From positions 124,001 through 188,000 of the forward strand of contig NZ_JBBCBW010000003.1 in NCBI RefSeq assembly GCF_037204085.1: DNA of 64,000 nucleotides, read 5' to 3'. Below are positions 25,593 to 35,033 of the stretch, piece after piece. The position numbers and the translations under genes were made by a program. Each line of letters starts with the position of its first letter. Position 1 is the stretch's first letter. Source of the DNA: Variovorax sp037204085 (GTDB lineage: Bacteria > Pseudomonadota > Gammaproteobacteria > Burkholderiales > Burkholderiaceae_C). The notes under the pieces are model-generated. The model searched no databases. It was not told where the DNA came from and saw only the letters and a program-made list of their open reading frames with translations.

Positions 25593-26054
25593 ATGAACAC
25601 GACCCCGCGCCTGAACTGGTTCAAGACCATCCCCAAGACCTTCGAAGCCATCCTGGCCGTCAACGCCAGCATCGATTCGAGCACCGTCGGCAAGACGGTG
25701 CTCGATCTGGTGTTCGCGCGCGTCTCTCAGATCAACGGCTGCGCCTACTGCCTCGACATGCACGTGCGCGACCTGCGCAAGCAGGGCGAGGGATGGCAGC
25801 GCATCAACAGCCTGGCGACCTGGCGCGAAGTGAGCTTTTTCAACGAGCGTGAACGCGCGGCGCTGGCGTGGGCCGAATCGCTCACGCGGCTGGCCGACCA
25901 TCACGACGAGCGCGAAGCCGAGTTCGCAGCCCTGAAGGCGCAGTTCAGCGACGTCGAGATTGCCGAACTCACCGTTGCCGTCGCGCAGATCAACACCTGG
26001 AACCGCATCAACGTCGGCATGCGCATGCCTGTCGCCGCCAAGGCGCTGGACTGA
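25593..26054 (+). CDS. Carboxymuconolactone decarboxylase family protein (AhpD-like)
   Basis: 153 residues. The AhpD-type redox motif is NGCAYCLDMH (Cys-x-x-Cys followed by a His three residues later, at about 49-55), typical of the peroxidase-related subgroup rather than the true decarboxylase. Genes of the carboxymuconolactone decarboxylase, oxidoreductase or epimerase type are the usual neighbours and targets of ECF41 factors, and this one has a matching promoter. CTGGAG lies 8 bases before the ATG. The physiological substrate is unknown; a role in peroxide or electrophile handling is inferred. Confidence 0.9.
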   Translation: MNTTPRLNWFKTIPKTFEAILAVNASIDSSTVGKTVLDLVFARVSQINGCAYCLDMHVRDLRKQGEGWQRINSLATWREVSFFNERERAALAWAESLTRLADHHDEREAEFAALKAQFSDVEIAELTVAVAQINTWNRINVGMRMPVAAKALD

Positions 26055-26065
26055 GCTTCTCTCCT

Positions 26066-27232
26066 TCAGCGGCGCTCGACGACCATCGGCGCGATGCGCA
26101 GGCTGTCGCGCAGCTGCGTGACAGCCTCGCCGGCTTCGTTGCGCGAAGCAAAGGGCCCGGCCTGCAGCCGGTGCGTGCCGGCCTCGCTGAAAACGCGCAG
26201 TTGCGGCGCCAGTGAAGGCAGGCCGCGCGCCGCCTGGCTGCGCAGGCTTTCCGCGCCATCGCGCTCGCGGAAGGCGCCGAGCTGCACCCAGAAGCCCGCC
26301 ACCGCGCCGGATGATGGTGCGGCGGCCGGCCCGGCCACTGCCGGTGCCGTCGGCGCGGACAGGGGGGCCATGGGCGCAAGGTCGGTGACCACCATGGGCT
26401 GGCGCGGCGGCGGCGCGGCATCGGCCTCTAGCGTGGCCGGTGCGGCTTGCGTGATAGTTTCTGTCTGCGGCATCGGTGCCATCGGTACCACCGGCGTTTG
26501 CGGCGCGACCGGCATCGTCGAGGCCTCCGGCGCATTCATCGCCACCGGCGCCACCCAGGCCGAAGGCACGGCCACCGGTGCAGCCGCCGCACGCCGGGGC
26601 GGCGGTGATGCCGCAGGCGCCGCGGCATACGCGGTTCCCGGGTCTCGCCGCCAGGCGCCGGTGCGGATGTCTTCGTTGGTGATGCGCTCGATCTCCACCG
26701 GCGCCACGCCGCGCAGCAGGTCGAGCTTGAGCGCCGCCGTGTAGCTCAGGTCGATGATCCGGCCGTCGACGAAGGGGCCGCGGTCGTTCACCCGCACGAT
26801 CACCTCGCGCCCGTTGGCCGGGTTGCGCACCCGCACGTAGCTCGGCAGCGGCAGGGTCTTGTGCGCGGCCGTCATCGCGTACATGTCGTAGGGCTCGCCG
26901 CTCGCGGTCGATGCGCTGTGAAACTTGCGGCCATACCAGGAGGCGATGCCCGATTCACGGAACGGCCGGTCGTCGGTGATCGGCTGGTACGCCCGGCCCA
27001 GCACCGTGTAGGGCTTGCTGGTGCCGCCGCTACTGCGGATGGCTTCGATGCGGGGCTCGGCATCGGGCACCCGGTCGAGATCCGATGGAATGTTCGTGCC
27101 CGGGCCGTCGCGGCCGCTCAGCGCGCCGCCGCCGCTGCGGGTGCCGCTCGCGCAACCCGCAAGAAGAATGGCGACGGCCACCGCGCACGCAGCCAGCGCG
27201 GTGGGGGCCTGGGTGCCGGCTCGCTCAGCCAA
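26066..27232 (-). CDS. rlpA: RlpA-like septal lytic transglycosylase with SPOR domain
   Basis: 388 residues. A lipoprotein signal ends LLAGC (Cys near residue 27). The RlpA double-psi barrel lies at about residues 85-185 (SGIASWYGRKFHSASTASGE, then VRVNDRGPFVDGRIIDLS with the catalytic Asp). A long Ala/Pro-rich linker follows, and the last 75 residues are a SPOR domain (FWVQLGAFRERDGAESLRSQ) that binds denuded septal peptidoglycan. Translation probably starts at a TTG (27230-27232) with GGAAGG six bases upstream, overlapping the glnE stop by 8 bases; an ATG at 27262 is the alternative. Co-transcription with glnE is likely. Confidence 0.88.
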   Translation of the reverse strand: MAERAGTQAPTALAACAVAVAILLAGCASGTRSGGGALSGRDGPGTNIPSDLDRVPDAEPRIEAIRSSGGTSKPYTVLGRAYQPITDDRPFRESGIASWYGRKFHSASTASGEPYDMYAMTAAHKTLPLPSYVRVRNPANGREVIVRVNDRGPFVDGRIIDLSYTAALKLDLLRGVAPVEIERITNEDIRTGAWRRDPGTAYAAAPAASPPPRRAAAAPVAVPSAWVAPVAMNAPEASTMPVAPQTPVVPMAPMPQTETITQAAPATLEADAAPPPRQPMVVTDLAPMAPLSAPTAPAVAGPAAAPSSGAVAGFWVQLGAFRERDGAESLRSQAARGLPSLAPQLRVFSEAGTHRLQAGPFASRNEAGEAVTQLRDSLRIAPMVVERR

Positions 27233-30023
27233 ATACAGCCTTCCACAAGGCCAGCATGGCATCGCGCTCGGCGGCCAATGCAGGCGGGGTGACCTGGGTC
27301 GGTTCTTCATTGAGGCGGGCGCGATGCTGCACGCGCCGCAGTTCGCGGTATGCCGCCGCGGCATTGCGCCCGACGCCGGCGGGCAGCAGGCCAGCCTCTT
27401 CGGCGCGCATCAGCAGCGCGATGTTGCCCACGTTGGGAATCAGTTCCGGGTGCTCGCCCGAGGCTGACAGCACCAGAAACTGCACCGCGAACTCGGCGTC
27501 CACCATGCCGCCGGGGCTGTGCTTCACGTCGAAGCGGTCGGCCTTTACCGGCCGTGCGCCACGCACCTTGTCGCGCATGGCGATGATCTCGGCCTTCAAC
27601 GCCTCGCGGTTGCGCGGCGACACGATCACGGCCTGGCGCACGTCGTCGAAGCGCGCGCCGAGCTCGGCGCTGCCCAGCACGAATCGCGCGCGGGTCATGG
27701 CCTGGTGCTCCCAGGTCCATGCCGTGTTGCTGCCGCGGCCAAGCTGGTACTTCTCGTAGGCTTCGAAGCTGGTCGTCAGCAGGCCCGAATTGCCGTTCGG
27801 CCGGAGGGCGGTGTCGATCTCGAACAGGTCGCCCTCGCGCGTCTTGACCGTGAGCCAGTTGATGAGCTTGCGCACATAGGCCGCGTACACCTCGCCGGCG
27901 CGCTCGTCGTCATCGTCGTAGACGAAAACGATGTCCAGGTCGCTGCCGTAGCCCAGCTCTTTGCCGCCCAGCTTGCCGTAGCCGATGATGGCGAACTGCG
28001 GCACTTCGCGGTGGCGGTTTCGCACGTGCGGCCAGCACCAGCGGGCCGTCACGCGCAGCGTGGTGTCGGCCAAGGCGCTCAGGTCGTCGGCCACCTGCTC
28101 CACGGTAATGCGGCCGTCCACGTCGCGTGCCAGCGTGCGGAACACTTCGGCATGGTGGGCATGGCGCAGCAGGTTCAGCAGCCGCTCTTCGTCCGCTTCG
28201 CCGGTGCGGCTGAGCGAGGCGTGGCGTGCTTCCAGTTCGCGTTCGAACTCGGCCGCCACGAAGCGGCCCGACAGCATTTCGTCGCTTGCGAGCTCGTCAA
28301 TCACGCCCGGGTGCTGCATGAGGTAGCGCGCCGGCCACTTCGCGGCGCCCAGCAGCCGCAGCAGCCGCTCCTGCACCGCGGGGCGCTCGACCAGCAGCGC
28401 CAGGTAGCTCTCGCGCCGCAGCAGCGGCTCGATCCAATCGGCCCAGCGCAATGCGGCGTCCGCATGGCGCGGCGTCTGCCCCGGGCCGTCGCCGTCGGGC
28501 TCTTTCAGCCACTGTCCGGTGCGCTGCACCAGCTGGCGCAGCCGGGCCCGGGTGTCTTCGCGCAGGGCAAGCACGCGGGGCTGCTCGCACCAGTTGCGAA
28601 TGCGCTCGGCAAACACCGGCGGCAGGTCGTCGAGCAGATCGGCCAGGTCGGCGGGCGCGGCGGTCTTCTTGCCGCTGCACTTGCCGTTGCAGGGCTTCTC
28701 ACCGCCGAGCAGCTTGTCGAACTCCTGCGCCACCAGTTCGCGGTGCGTATCGAGCTGCTCGAGAAAGGGGCAGCAGTTGACATAGCCCATGGTCTGCGCA
28801 ATCCAGCGCAGGTCGTCGTCGCCCACCGGCAGCATGTGGGTCTGCTGGTCGTCCAGGTACTGGATGCGGTGCTCCACGCGGCGCAAAAACTCGTAGGCCG
28901 AGGCCAGCGCATCGGCGGTTTCCTGCGGCATCAGGCCGGCGCGCGCCAGGCGCTGCAGCGCGTCGAGCGTGGGCCGGGTGCGCAGTTCAGGGAATTGACC
29001 GCCCCGCACCACCTGCAGCAGCTGCACGGTGAATTCGATCTCGCGGATGCCCCCGCGCGACAGCTTGACGTCGTTCGCGCGCTCGGGCCGGCCCGCGCTG
29101 CGGCGCGCCGACTGCTCGCGAATCTGCCGGTGCAGCGTACGCAGCGAATCGAACACGCTGTAGTCCAGGTAACGGCGGAACACGAAGGGCAGCACCGTGG
29201 CGCGAAGGCCCTGCGCATGGCCTTCGGACACGATGTCGCGCGGCGCCACCACCCGGCTCTTCATCCAGGCAAAGCGCTCCCACTCGCGGCCCTGCACCTG
29301 GAAATATTCTTCCAGTGCGTCGAGCGAGACCACGCTCGGTCCGGAGTTGCCGTTGGGCCGCAGCGCCAGGTCGACGCGAAACACGAAGCCGTGCTCGGTG
29401 GTGTCGCCCACCAGCGCGTAGATGCGCTTCACGGCGCGCGAAAAATACTCCTGGTTCGACAGGCGGCCGCGGCCGTCCGCGTCGCCGCGGGTTTCGCCGT
29501 CCAGGTCGTACAGGTAGATCAGGTCGATGTCGCTCGACACGTTGAGCTCGCGCGCGCCAAGCTTGCCCATGCCCACCACCCAGAGCTGCGCGCGCTGGCC
29601 TTCGGGGCCGAGCGGCGCGCCATGCACCGCGTCGAGTTCGTGGCAGGCGTCGCGGCACGCAACGTCGAGCGCGAATTCCGCGAGCTCGGTCACGGCGGTG
29701 GTCACCACGGCCAGCGGCGCCTGGGCATCGCAATCGAGCGTTACAAGCCGTTCCATCACGAGCTGCCGCACAATGCGCAGCGCATCGCCGACGCTGTCGC
29801 CGCGTGCGCGCAATGCCTCGTAGGCCGTGGAGATCGACTCGCGCAGCGGCGCGCCGGGAGGAAGCAATGCAAGCTCGGCCGCATACCTGCGGCGTAGGCG
29901 CTGCACGAAGCGCGAATAGGAAGAAAACGCGACCTCGATCGCGATAGGTGGCGTGGGCGTGGTTGGCAACTGGTTCACACTGATATTGGTTTCCGTGGAA
30001 CCCCTCTGAATGCTGGCGGTCAT
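27225..30023 (-). CDS. glnE: Glutamine synthetase adenylyltransferase/adenylyl-removing enzyme
   Basis: 932 residues, normal for GlnE. Two nucleotidyltransferase domains are visible: the N-terminal adenylyl-removing one (GMGKLGARELNVSSDIDLI, residues 151-169, Asp165/Asp167) and the C-terminal adenylylating one (GYGKLGGKELGYGSDLDIVF, about 680-700). It attaches or removes AMP on a tyrosine of glutamine synthetase under control of PII. The ATG at 30023 has GGGA upstream. It is divergent from yhdP with only 25 bases between starts, so the two promoters must overlap the neighbouring coding regions. Confidence 0.96.
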   Translation of the reverse strand: MTASIQRGSTETNISVNQLPTTPTPPIAIEVAFSSYSRFVQRLRRRYAAELALLPPGAPLRESISTAYEALRARGDSVGDALRIVRQLVMERLVTLDCDAQAPLAVVTTAVTELAEFALDVACRDACHELDAVHGAPLGPEGQRAQLWVVGMGKLGARELNVSSDIDLIYLYDLDGETRGDADGRGRLSNQEYFSRAVKRIYALVGDTTEHGFVFRVDLALRPNGNSGPSVVSLDALEEYFQVQGREWERFAWMKSRVVAPRDIVSEGHAQGLRATVLPFVFRRYLDYSVFDSLRTLHRQIREQSARRSAGRPERANDVKLSRGGIREIEFTVQLLQVVRGGQFPELRTRPTLDALQRLARAGLMPQETADALASAYEFLRRVEHRIQYLDDQQTHMLPVGDDDLRWIAQTMGYVNCCPFLEQLDTHRELVAQEFDKLLGGEKPCNGKCSGKKTAAPADLADLLDDLPPVFAERIRNWCEQPRVLALREDTRARLRQLVQRTGQWLKEPDGDGPGQTPRHADAALRWADWIEPLLRRESYLALLVERPAVQERLLRLLGAAKWPARYLMQHPGVIDELASDEMLSGRFVAAEFERELEARHASLSRTGEADEERLLNLLRHAHHAEVFRTLARDVDGRITVEQVADDLSALADTTLRVTARWCWPHVRNRHREVPQFAIIGYGKLGGKELGYGSDLDIVFVYDDDDERAGEVYAAYVRKLINWLTVKTREGDLFEIDTALRPNGNSGLLTTSFEAYEKYQLGRGSNTAWTWEHQAMTRARFVLGSAELGARFDDVRQAVIVSPRNREALKAEIIAMRDKVRGARPVKADRFDVKHSPGGMVDAEFAVQFLVLSASGEHPELIPNVGNIALLMRAEEAGLLPAGVGRNAAAAYRELRRVQHRARLNEEPTQVTPPALAAERDAMLALWKAVFG

Positions 30024-30048
30024 AATTCCCGACACAGCGCGATCCTCA

Positions 30049-33000
30049 ATGAACGACACGGCGTCTCCCCCTTCACGTCTGCTCAAGATCACCGCTGCGA
30101 CGGCGCGCTGGCTGCTGGGTTTACTGATCGCTGCATGGCTTCTGCTTGCACTGTCAGTGGTTGTCCTACACGCGTGGATTGTGCCGCGAATCGGCGATTA
30201 CCGTGGTGCCCTGGAGGCACAAGCCAGCAAGGCCATCGGGGTACCTGTGCGCATCGGGTCGATCACCGCCCGTTCGGATAGTCTGTTTCCCGCCTTCGAG
30301 TTGCGCGACGTGGTGCTGCATGATGCCAGCCAGCGCGAAGCCCTGCGCCTTGTGCGGGTGGTGGCGAGCGTGTCGCCGCGCTCCTTGTGGCGCCTCAATT
30401 TCGAGCAGCTCTACATCGAGGGGCCGCAGGTCGACGTGCGCCGCGACGTGCTTGGCAAGCTGCACGTGGCCGGCCTGCACATGTCGAACGACACCACCGG
30501 AGAGACCCGCGCCGCCGACTGGTTTTTCGCCCAGCGCGAACTGGTGGTCGAAGGCGGCACCGTCCGCTGGACCGACGAGCAGCGCCAAGCCGAGCCGCTG
30601 CTGCTGACCGACGTGCGTTTTGTGGCCCGCAACGGCGGTCGCCGCCACGGACTGCGGCTCGACGCCACTCCGCCGGCCGGCTGGGGCGAGCGCTTCACGC
30701 TGCGCGGCCAGTTCCGCCAGCCCCTGCTGTCGGTGCGCTCCGGCCGCTGGCAGACGTGGGACGGCCAGCTCTATGCCGACCTGCCCTACATGGACGTCAC
30801 CCGCCTGGGCCGCTACGTCTCCATCGACGCGCGCATCCGCGAAGGCAGCGGCGCGCTGCGCGTCTGGGCCGACGTGAAAGACGGACAGATCGTGGGCGGC
30901 GCGGCCGACCTCGGGCTCAACCGCGTCGACGCCTCGCTGGGGCGGGGATTGCAGCCGCTGGTGCTGCGCTCGGTCACCGGCCGGCTTGCCGGCCAGCTCA
31001 ACGAAGAGAATTTCGAGTTCTCGACCGCCGCCCTGCAGTTCGACACCGCCGACGGCATGCGCTGGCCCGGCGGCAACCTGTGGATGCAGCACTCGCCCGC
31101 GCGCGGCCGCACGCCGGAGCACGGCGCCTTGCGCGCCGACCGGCTCGACCTGGCCGCGCTGGCTCTCATTGCCGACCGCCTGCCGCTGGGCGAGGCCACG
31201 CACCGCGTGCTCGATGCCTATGCCCCGCGTGGGCTGGTCGAGCGCATCGACCTGAACTGGCAGGGTTCTTTGGGTGCACCCGAGCGCTACCAGGCCAAGG
31301 GGCGGGTCAGCGGCCTGCGGGTCGCGTCGCAACCCGCTCCGCCCGTGGTTGCCGCTGCTCCCAAGGCCGGCGCCCCGGCCACCCCCCACGCGCACGCCGG
31401 CTCGCCCGGCCTGAGCGGCGCCACCATCGATTTCGACGCCACCCACACCGGCGGCACTGCCGCGCTGTCCATGGCGCAGGGCACGCTCGAATTTCCGGGC
31501 GTGTTCGAGGAGCCCGTCATTCCCATCGACCGGCTGGCGGCCCAGCTCCAGTGGAAGCTCGACAAGGGCCATGCGCAGTTGCAGGTGTCCAAGCTGCGGT
31601 TTGCCAACGCCGACGCCGAGGGCGAGGCCGAAGCCAGCTGGCGCACCAGCGATCCCGCCATATCCGCCGGCCAGGCGCTCTACCCCGGTGTGCTCGACCT
31701 GCAGGGCAAGCTGACCCGCGCCGACGGCACCCGCGTGTTCCGCTACCTGCCGCTCGACATTCCCCAGCACACGCGCGACTACGTGCGCCAGGCGGTCACC
31801 AAGGGCACGGCCAGCAGCGTCGACTTCCGCGTGCGCGGCGACCTGCACGACATGCCCTTCATGGACCCGAAGCAGGGCGAATTCCGCATCGTGGCCAAGG
31901 TGGCCGACGTCAACTACGCCTACGTGCCGCCGGCCTCCGCCACTGCGGCGTCCACCGCCTCCAGGGCCGCCGCCTCGGCCCGGCCCGGCACGCCCGCAGC
32001 GGTCTGGCCCGCCCTCACCGGCGTCTCGGGCGAGCTGGTGTTCGAGCGCGCGGGCATGCTGGTGCGCAATGCGCGCGGCCGGCTGGCGGGCGCCAACGGC
32101 ATCGAGGTGACCAAGGCCGAGGCGCAGATTGCCGACATGTCGCACCACGCCTCGCTGCTGCGCGTCGATGCCCAAGCCAAGGGTCCGCTCGGCGAACTGC
32201 TGCGCGTGGGCGCGCCGCTGGCCGGCGAAACCGGCGAGGTGCTGTCCCGTGTACGCGCCACCGGCACGGCCGACTACCGGCTGCACCTGGAGCTGCCGCT
32301 CGAGGACATGGATGCGGCCAAGGTCCAGGCCAGCATCGCGCTCTCCGACAACGAGTTGCAGCTCGCGCCTGAGGCGCCGTCGTTCACCCAGGTAAAGGGC
32401 ATCGTCGGCTTTACCGAAACCAACTTCTCGCTGGCCGGCGTCAATGCCAGGCTGCTGGGCGGAGATGTTCGCGTCGAAGGCCGCGGCCGTTTTGCCGGCG
32501 CCAACCGCGAGGTGGCACTGAAGGCGCAGGGCACCGCAACGGCCGAAGGCCTCCGCGGCGCGCGCGAGGCCGAGTGGCTCACGCGCATCGCGGCCAAGGC
32601 GACCGGCAGCACGCCGTACGCGCTTACCTTCTCCATGCGCGACGGCGCGCCGGAATTCCTGCTGACCAGCACCCTGCAGGGCCTGGCGCTGCAGTTGCCC
32701 GCCCCGCTCGTGAAGACGGCGGACGAGCAGATGCCGCTGCGCGTCGAAAAGAAAGTGCTTCAGCGCGAAACCCGCGCGGGCGCCGCCGTTGCGGTGCAAG
32801 ACCAGCTTTCGTTGGAGCTTGGTCGCATAGGCAGCGCGCAGTATGTGCGCGACATCTCCGGCGCCGAGGCGCGGGTGCTGCGCGGAAGCATCGGCATCGG
32901 CCTGGCGCCGGGCGAAACCGCCAGCGTGCCCGACAGGGGTGTGCTGGCCAACGTGAACGTGGCCAAGCTCGACATGCCTGCGTGGAAAGCCCTGGTCGGC

Positions 33001-34221
33001 GACACCGCAACCAATGCGGCTGAAGCGGGCGGCGCCGAGCGGCCCGAAGACGCGGCCATGGGCTACCTTCCCACGCGCATTGCCGTGCGCGCGCAGGAGC
33101 TCGGCATTGCGGGCCGCACGCTGCACAACGTGGTGCTGGGCGGCACGCGCGACGGCTCGCTCTGGCGCGCCAACATCGACGCCACCGAGCTCAGCGGCTA
33201 TGCCGAGTACAGCCACTCGCAAGCCGGGCGGCTCCATGCGCGGCTCGCGCGGCTCAAGATCGCGCCGACCGAGGCGACGCAGGTGGAAACGCTGCTCGAC
33301 GAGCAGCCCGGTACGCTGCCCGCGCTCGACATCGTCATCGACGACTTCGAGCTGCTGGGCAAGCGGCTCGGCCGCGCCGAGATCGATGCCGTCAACCGCG
33401 GCGGCGCCGGCCGCGAATGGCTGCTCAACAAACTGAGCTTCACCATGCCGGAGGCGAGCTTCGCGGCCAAGGGCACCTGGGCGGCCGTGCCCGGCGGCAG
33501 GGCCGGACGCGCCGAGCAGCGCCGCACCGCCATGACCTTCAGGCTCGACATTGCCGATGCCGGCGACCTGCTCGCGCGCTTCGGCATGCCCGGCGTGCTG
33601 CGGCGCGGCAGCGGGCGGCTCGAGGGCGACGTCAACTGGCGCGGCTCGCCGTTCTCGCTCGACTACCCCAGCCTGGGCGGGCAGCTGCAGGTCAACGTGG
33701 GATCGGGCCAGTTCCTCAAGGCCGACCCGGGTCTTGCCAAGCTGCTTGGCGTGCTGAGCCTGCAGGCGCTGCCGCGCCGGCTCACGCTCGACTTCCGCGA
33801 TGTGTTCAGCCAGGGCTTCGCCTTCGACTTCATCCGCGGCGACGCAAAGATCACGAACGGCATCGCGAGCACCAACAACCTGCAGATGAAGGGCGTCAAC
33901 GCCGCCGCGCTGATGGACGGCTCGGCGGACATCGTGCGCGAAACGCAAGACCTGCGCGTGGTGGTGGTGCCCGAGATCAACGCAGGCACCGCTGCGCTGG
34001 TGGCCACCGCCATCAACCCTGCCATCGGCCTTGGCACCTTCCTCGCCCAATGGGTGCTGAGCAAGCCGCTCGCGGCCGCCGCCACTCAGGAGTTTCACAT
34101 CGAAGGCACCTGGGCCGACCCCAAGATCGCCAAGGTGCCGCGATCCATCCTGCCGAATCCCCTGAATCTTCCCGCGGCGCCGCCCGCCGCGGAAGGCCGG
34201 AAAACGGAGACCACGCAATGA
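30049..34221 (+). CDS. yhdP: YhdP/AsmA-like envelope lipid-transport protein
   Basis: 1390 residues. One N-terminal transmembrane segment (LLGLLIAAWLLLALSVVVLHAW) anchors a large periplasmic part. DUF3971 lies in the middle and an AsmA-like C-terminal module ends with FRDVFSQGFAFDFIRGDAKI and INPAIGLGTFLAQWVL, both diagnostic of YhdP. In E. coli, YhdP with TamB and YdbH bridges the membranes and carries phospholipids to the outer membrane. The ATG at 30049 lies 13 codons inside a longer frame and has a normal signal-anchor start. The TGA overlaps the nitrilase ATG as ATGA. Confidence 0.9.
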   Translation: MNDTASPPSRLLKITAATARWLLGLLIAAWLLLALSVVVLHAWIVPRIGDYRGALEAQASKAIGVPVRIGSITARSDSLFPAFELRDVVLHDASQREALRLVRVVASVSPRSLWRLNFEQLYIEGPQVDVRRDVLGKLHVAGLHMSNDTTGETRAADWFFAQRELVVEGGTVRWTDEQRQAEPLLLTDVRFVARNGGRRHGLRLDATPPAGWGERFTLRGQFRQPLLSVRSGRWQTWDGQLYADLPYMDVTRLGRYVSIDARIREGSGALRVWADVKDGQIVGGAADLGLNRVDASLGRGLQPLVLRSVTGRLAGQLNEENFEFSTAALQFDTADGMRWPGGNLWMQHSPARGRTPEHGALRADRLDLAALALIADRLPLGEATHRVLDAYAPRGLVERIDLNWQGSLGAPERYQAKGRVSGLRVASQPAPPVVAAAPKAGAPATPHAHAGSPGLSGATIDFDATHTGGTAALSMAQGTLEFPGVFEEPVIPIDRLAAQLQWKLDKGHAQLQVSKLRFANADAEGEAEASWRTSDPAISAGQALYPGVLDLQGKLTRADGTRVFRYLPLDIPQHTRDYVRQAVTKGTASSVDFRVRGDLHDMPFMDPKQGEFRIVAKVADVNYAYVPPASATAASTASRAAASARPGTPAAVWPALTGVSGELVFERAGMLVRNARGRLAGANGIEVTKAEAQIADMSHHASLLRVDAQAKGPLGELLRVGAPLAGETGEVLSRVRATGTADYRLHLELPLEDMDAAKVQASIALSDNELQLAPEAPSFTQVKGIVGFTETNFSLAGVNARLLGGDVRVEGRGRFAGANREVALKAQGTATAEGLRGAREAEWLTRIAAKATGSTPYALTFSMRDGAPEFLLTSTLQGLALQLPAPLVKTADEQMPLRVEKKVLQRETRAGAAVAVQDQLSLELGRIGSAQYVRDISGAEARVLRGSIGIGLAPGETASVPDRGVLANVNVAKLDMPAWKALVGDTATNAAEAGGAERPEDAAMGYLPTRIAVRAQELGIAGRTLHNVVLGGTRDGSLWRANIDATELSGYAEYSHSQAGRLHARLARLKIAPTEATQVETLLDEQPGTLPALDIVIDDFELLGKRLGRAEIDAVNRGGAGREWLLNKLSFTMPEASFAAKGTWAAVPGGRAGRAEQRRTAMTFRLDIADAGDLLARFGMPGVLRRGSGRLEGDVNWRGSPFSLDYPSLGGQLQVNVGSGQFLKADPGLAKLLGVLSLQALPRRLTLDFRDVFSQGFAFDFIRGDAKITNGIASTNNLQMKGVNAAALMDGSADIVRETQDLRVVVVPEINAGTAALVATAINPAIGLGTFLAQWVLSKPLAAAATQEFHIEGTWADPKIAKVPRSILPNPLNLPAAPPAAEGRKTETTQ

Positions 34222-35033
34222 AAGTCGCAGCCATCCAGATGGTGTCGGCCATCGCCCGCGAAGCCAACCTCGCGCGCGCCCACGACCTGCTCGCACAAGC
34301 CGCCGCGGCCGGCGCCGAGCTGGCGGTGCTGCCCGAGTATTTCTGCATGATGGGTGCGCGAGACACCGACAAGCTGGGCCTGCGCGAAACGGCCGGCGCC
34401 GGTACGGTGCAGGGCTTTCTGGCCGATGCGGCGCGCGAGTTCGGGCTGTGGATCGTCGGCGGCACGCTGCCCATCGAGAGCGGCGATGCGGAGCACGTGT
34501 TCAACAGCTCGCTGTGCTACTCGCCCGAGGGCCAGTGCGTGGCGCGCTACGACAAGATCCACCTGTTTTACTTCGACAACGGCACCGAGCGCTACGACGA
34601 GCGCCGCGTCATCGCGCCGGGCGCCGCGCCTGTGGTGTTCGACCTGCCGTCCCGCGACGGCCACCGCTGGCGCGTGGGCATGAGCGTTTGCTACGACCTG
34701 CGCTTTCCGGAGCTGTACCGCGCGCTTGCCAAACAGGGCGCCGACCTGCTGCTGGTGCCCAGCGCCTTCACCCGCACCACCGGCGCCGCGCATTGGGAGG
34801 TGCTGCTGCGCGCACGCGCCATCGAAAACCTTGCATGGGTGGTGGCGCCGGCGCAGGGCGGCACGCACGAGAACGGCCGCCACACCTGGGGCCAGTCGAT
34901 GGTGGTCGACCCGTGGGGCGCCGTGGTTGCGCAGCAGGCCCGCGAAGAAGGCGTGGTGCTGTTCGACATCGATGCCGGGCAGACGGGGCGCATGCGCGCG
35001 CAGCTGCCGGTTCTCTCGCACTGTGTGCTCTAG
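34218..35033 (+). CDS. Nitrilase-superfamily amidohydrolase (Nit-like)
   Basis: 271 residues. The catalytic triad is clear: Glu in LAVLPEYF, Lys in RYDKIHLFYFDN, Cys in GMSVCYDLRFPELYR. The YDKIHLF and DLRFPELYR blocks are those of the Nit1/Nit2 group, whose members hydrolyse deaminated glutathione; that assignment is inferred. The start overlaps the yhdP stop and the next gene begins at the base after its stop, so translation of all three is coupled. A nitrilase next to yhdP is commonly seen in betaproteobacteria. Confidence 0.92.
   Translation: MKVAAIQMVSAIAREANLARAHDLLAQAAAAGAELAVLPEYFCMMGARDTDKLGLRETAGAGTVQGFLADAAREFGLWIVGGTLPIESGDAEHVFNSSLCYSPEGQCVARYDKIHLFYFDNGTERYDERRVIAPGAAPVVFDLPSRDGHRWRVGMSVCYDLRFPELYRALAKQGADLLLVPSAFTRTTGAAHWEVLLRARAIENLAWVVAPAQGGTHENGRHTWGQSMVVDPWGAVVAQQAREEGVVLFDIDAGQTGRMRAQLPVLSHCVL

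Noticed and set aside
30166..34296. 1376-codon minus-strand open frame opposite yhdP
   Set aside because: It mirrors yhdP and reads as low-complexity Ala/Arg/Gly/His; the sense strand has clear YhdP motifs.
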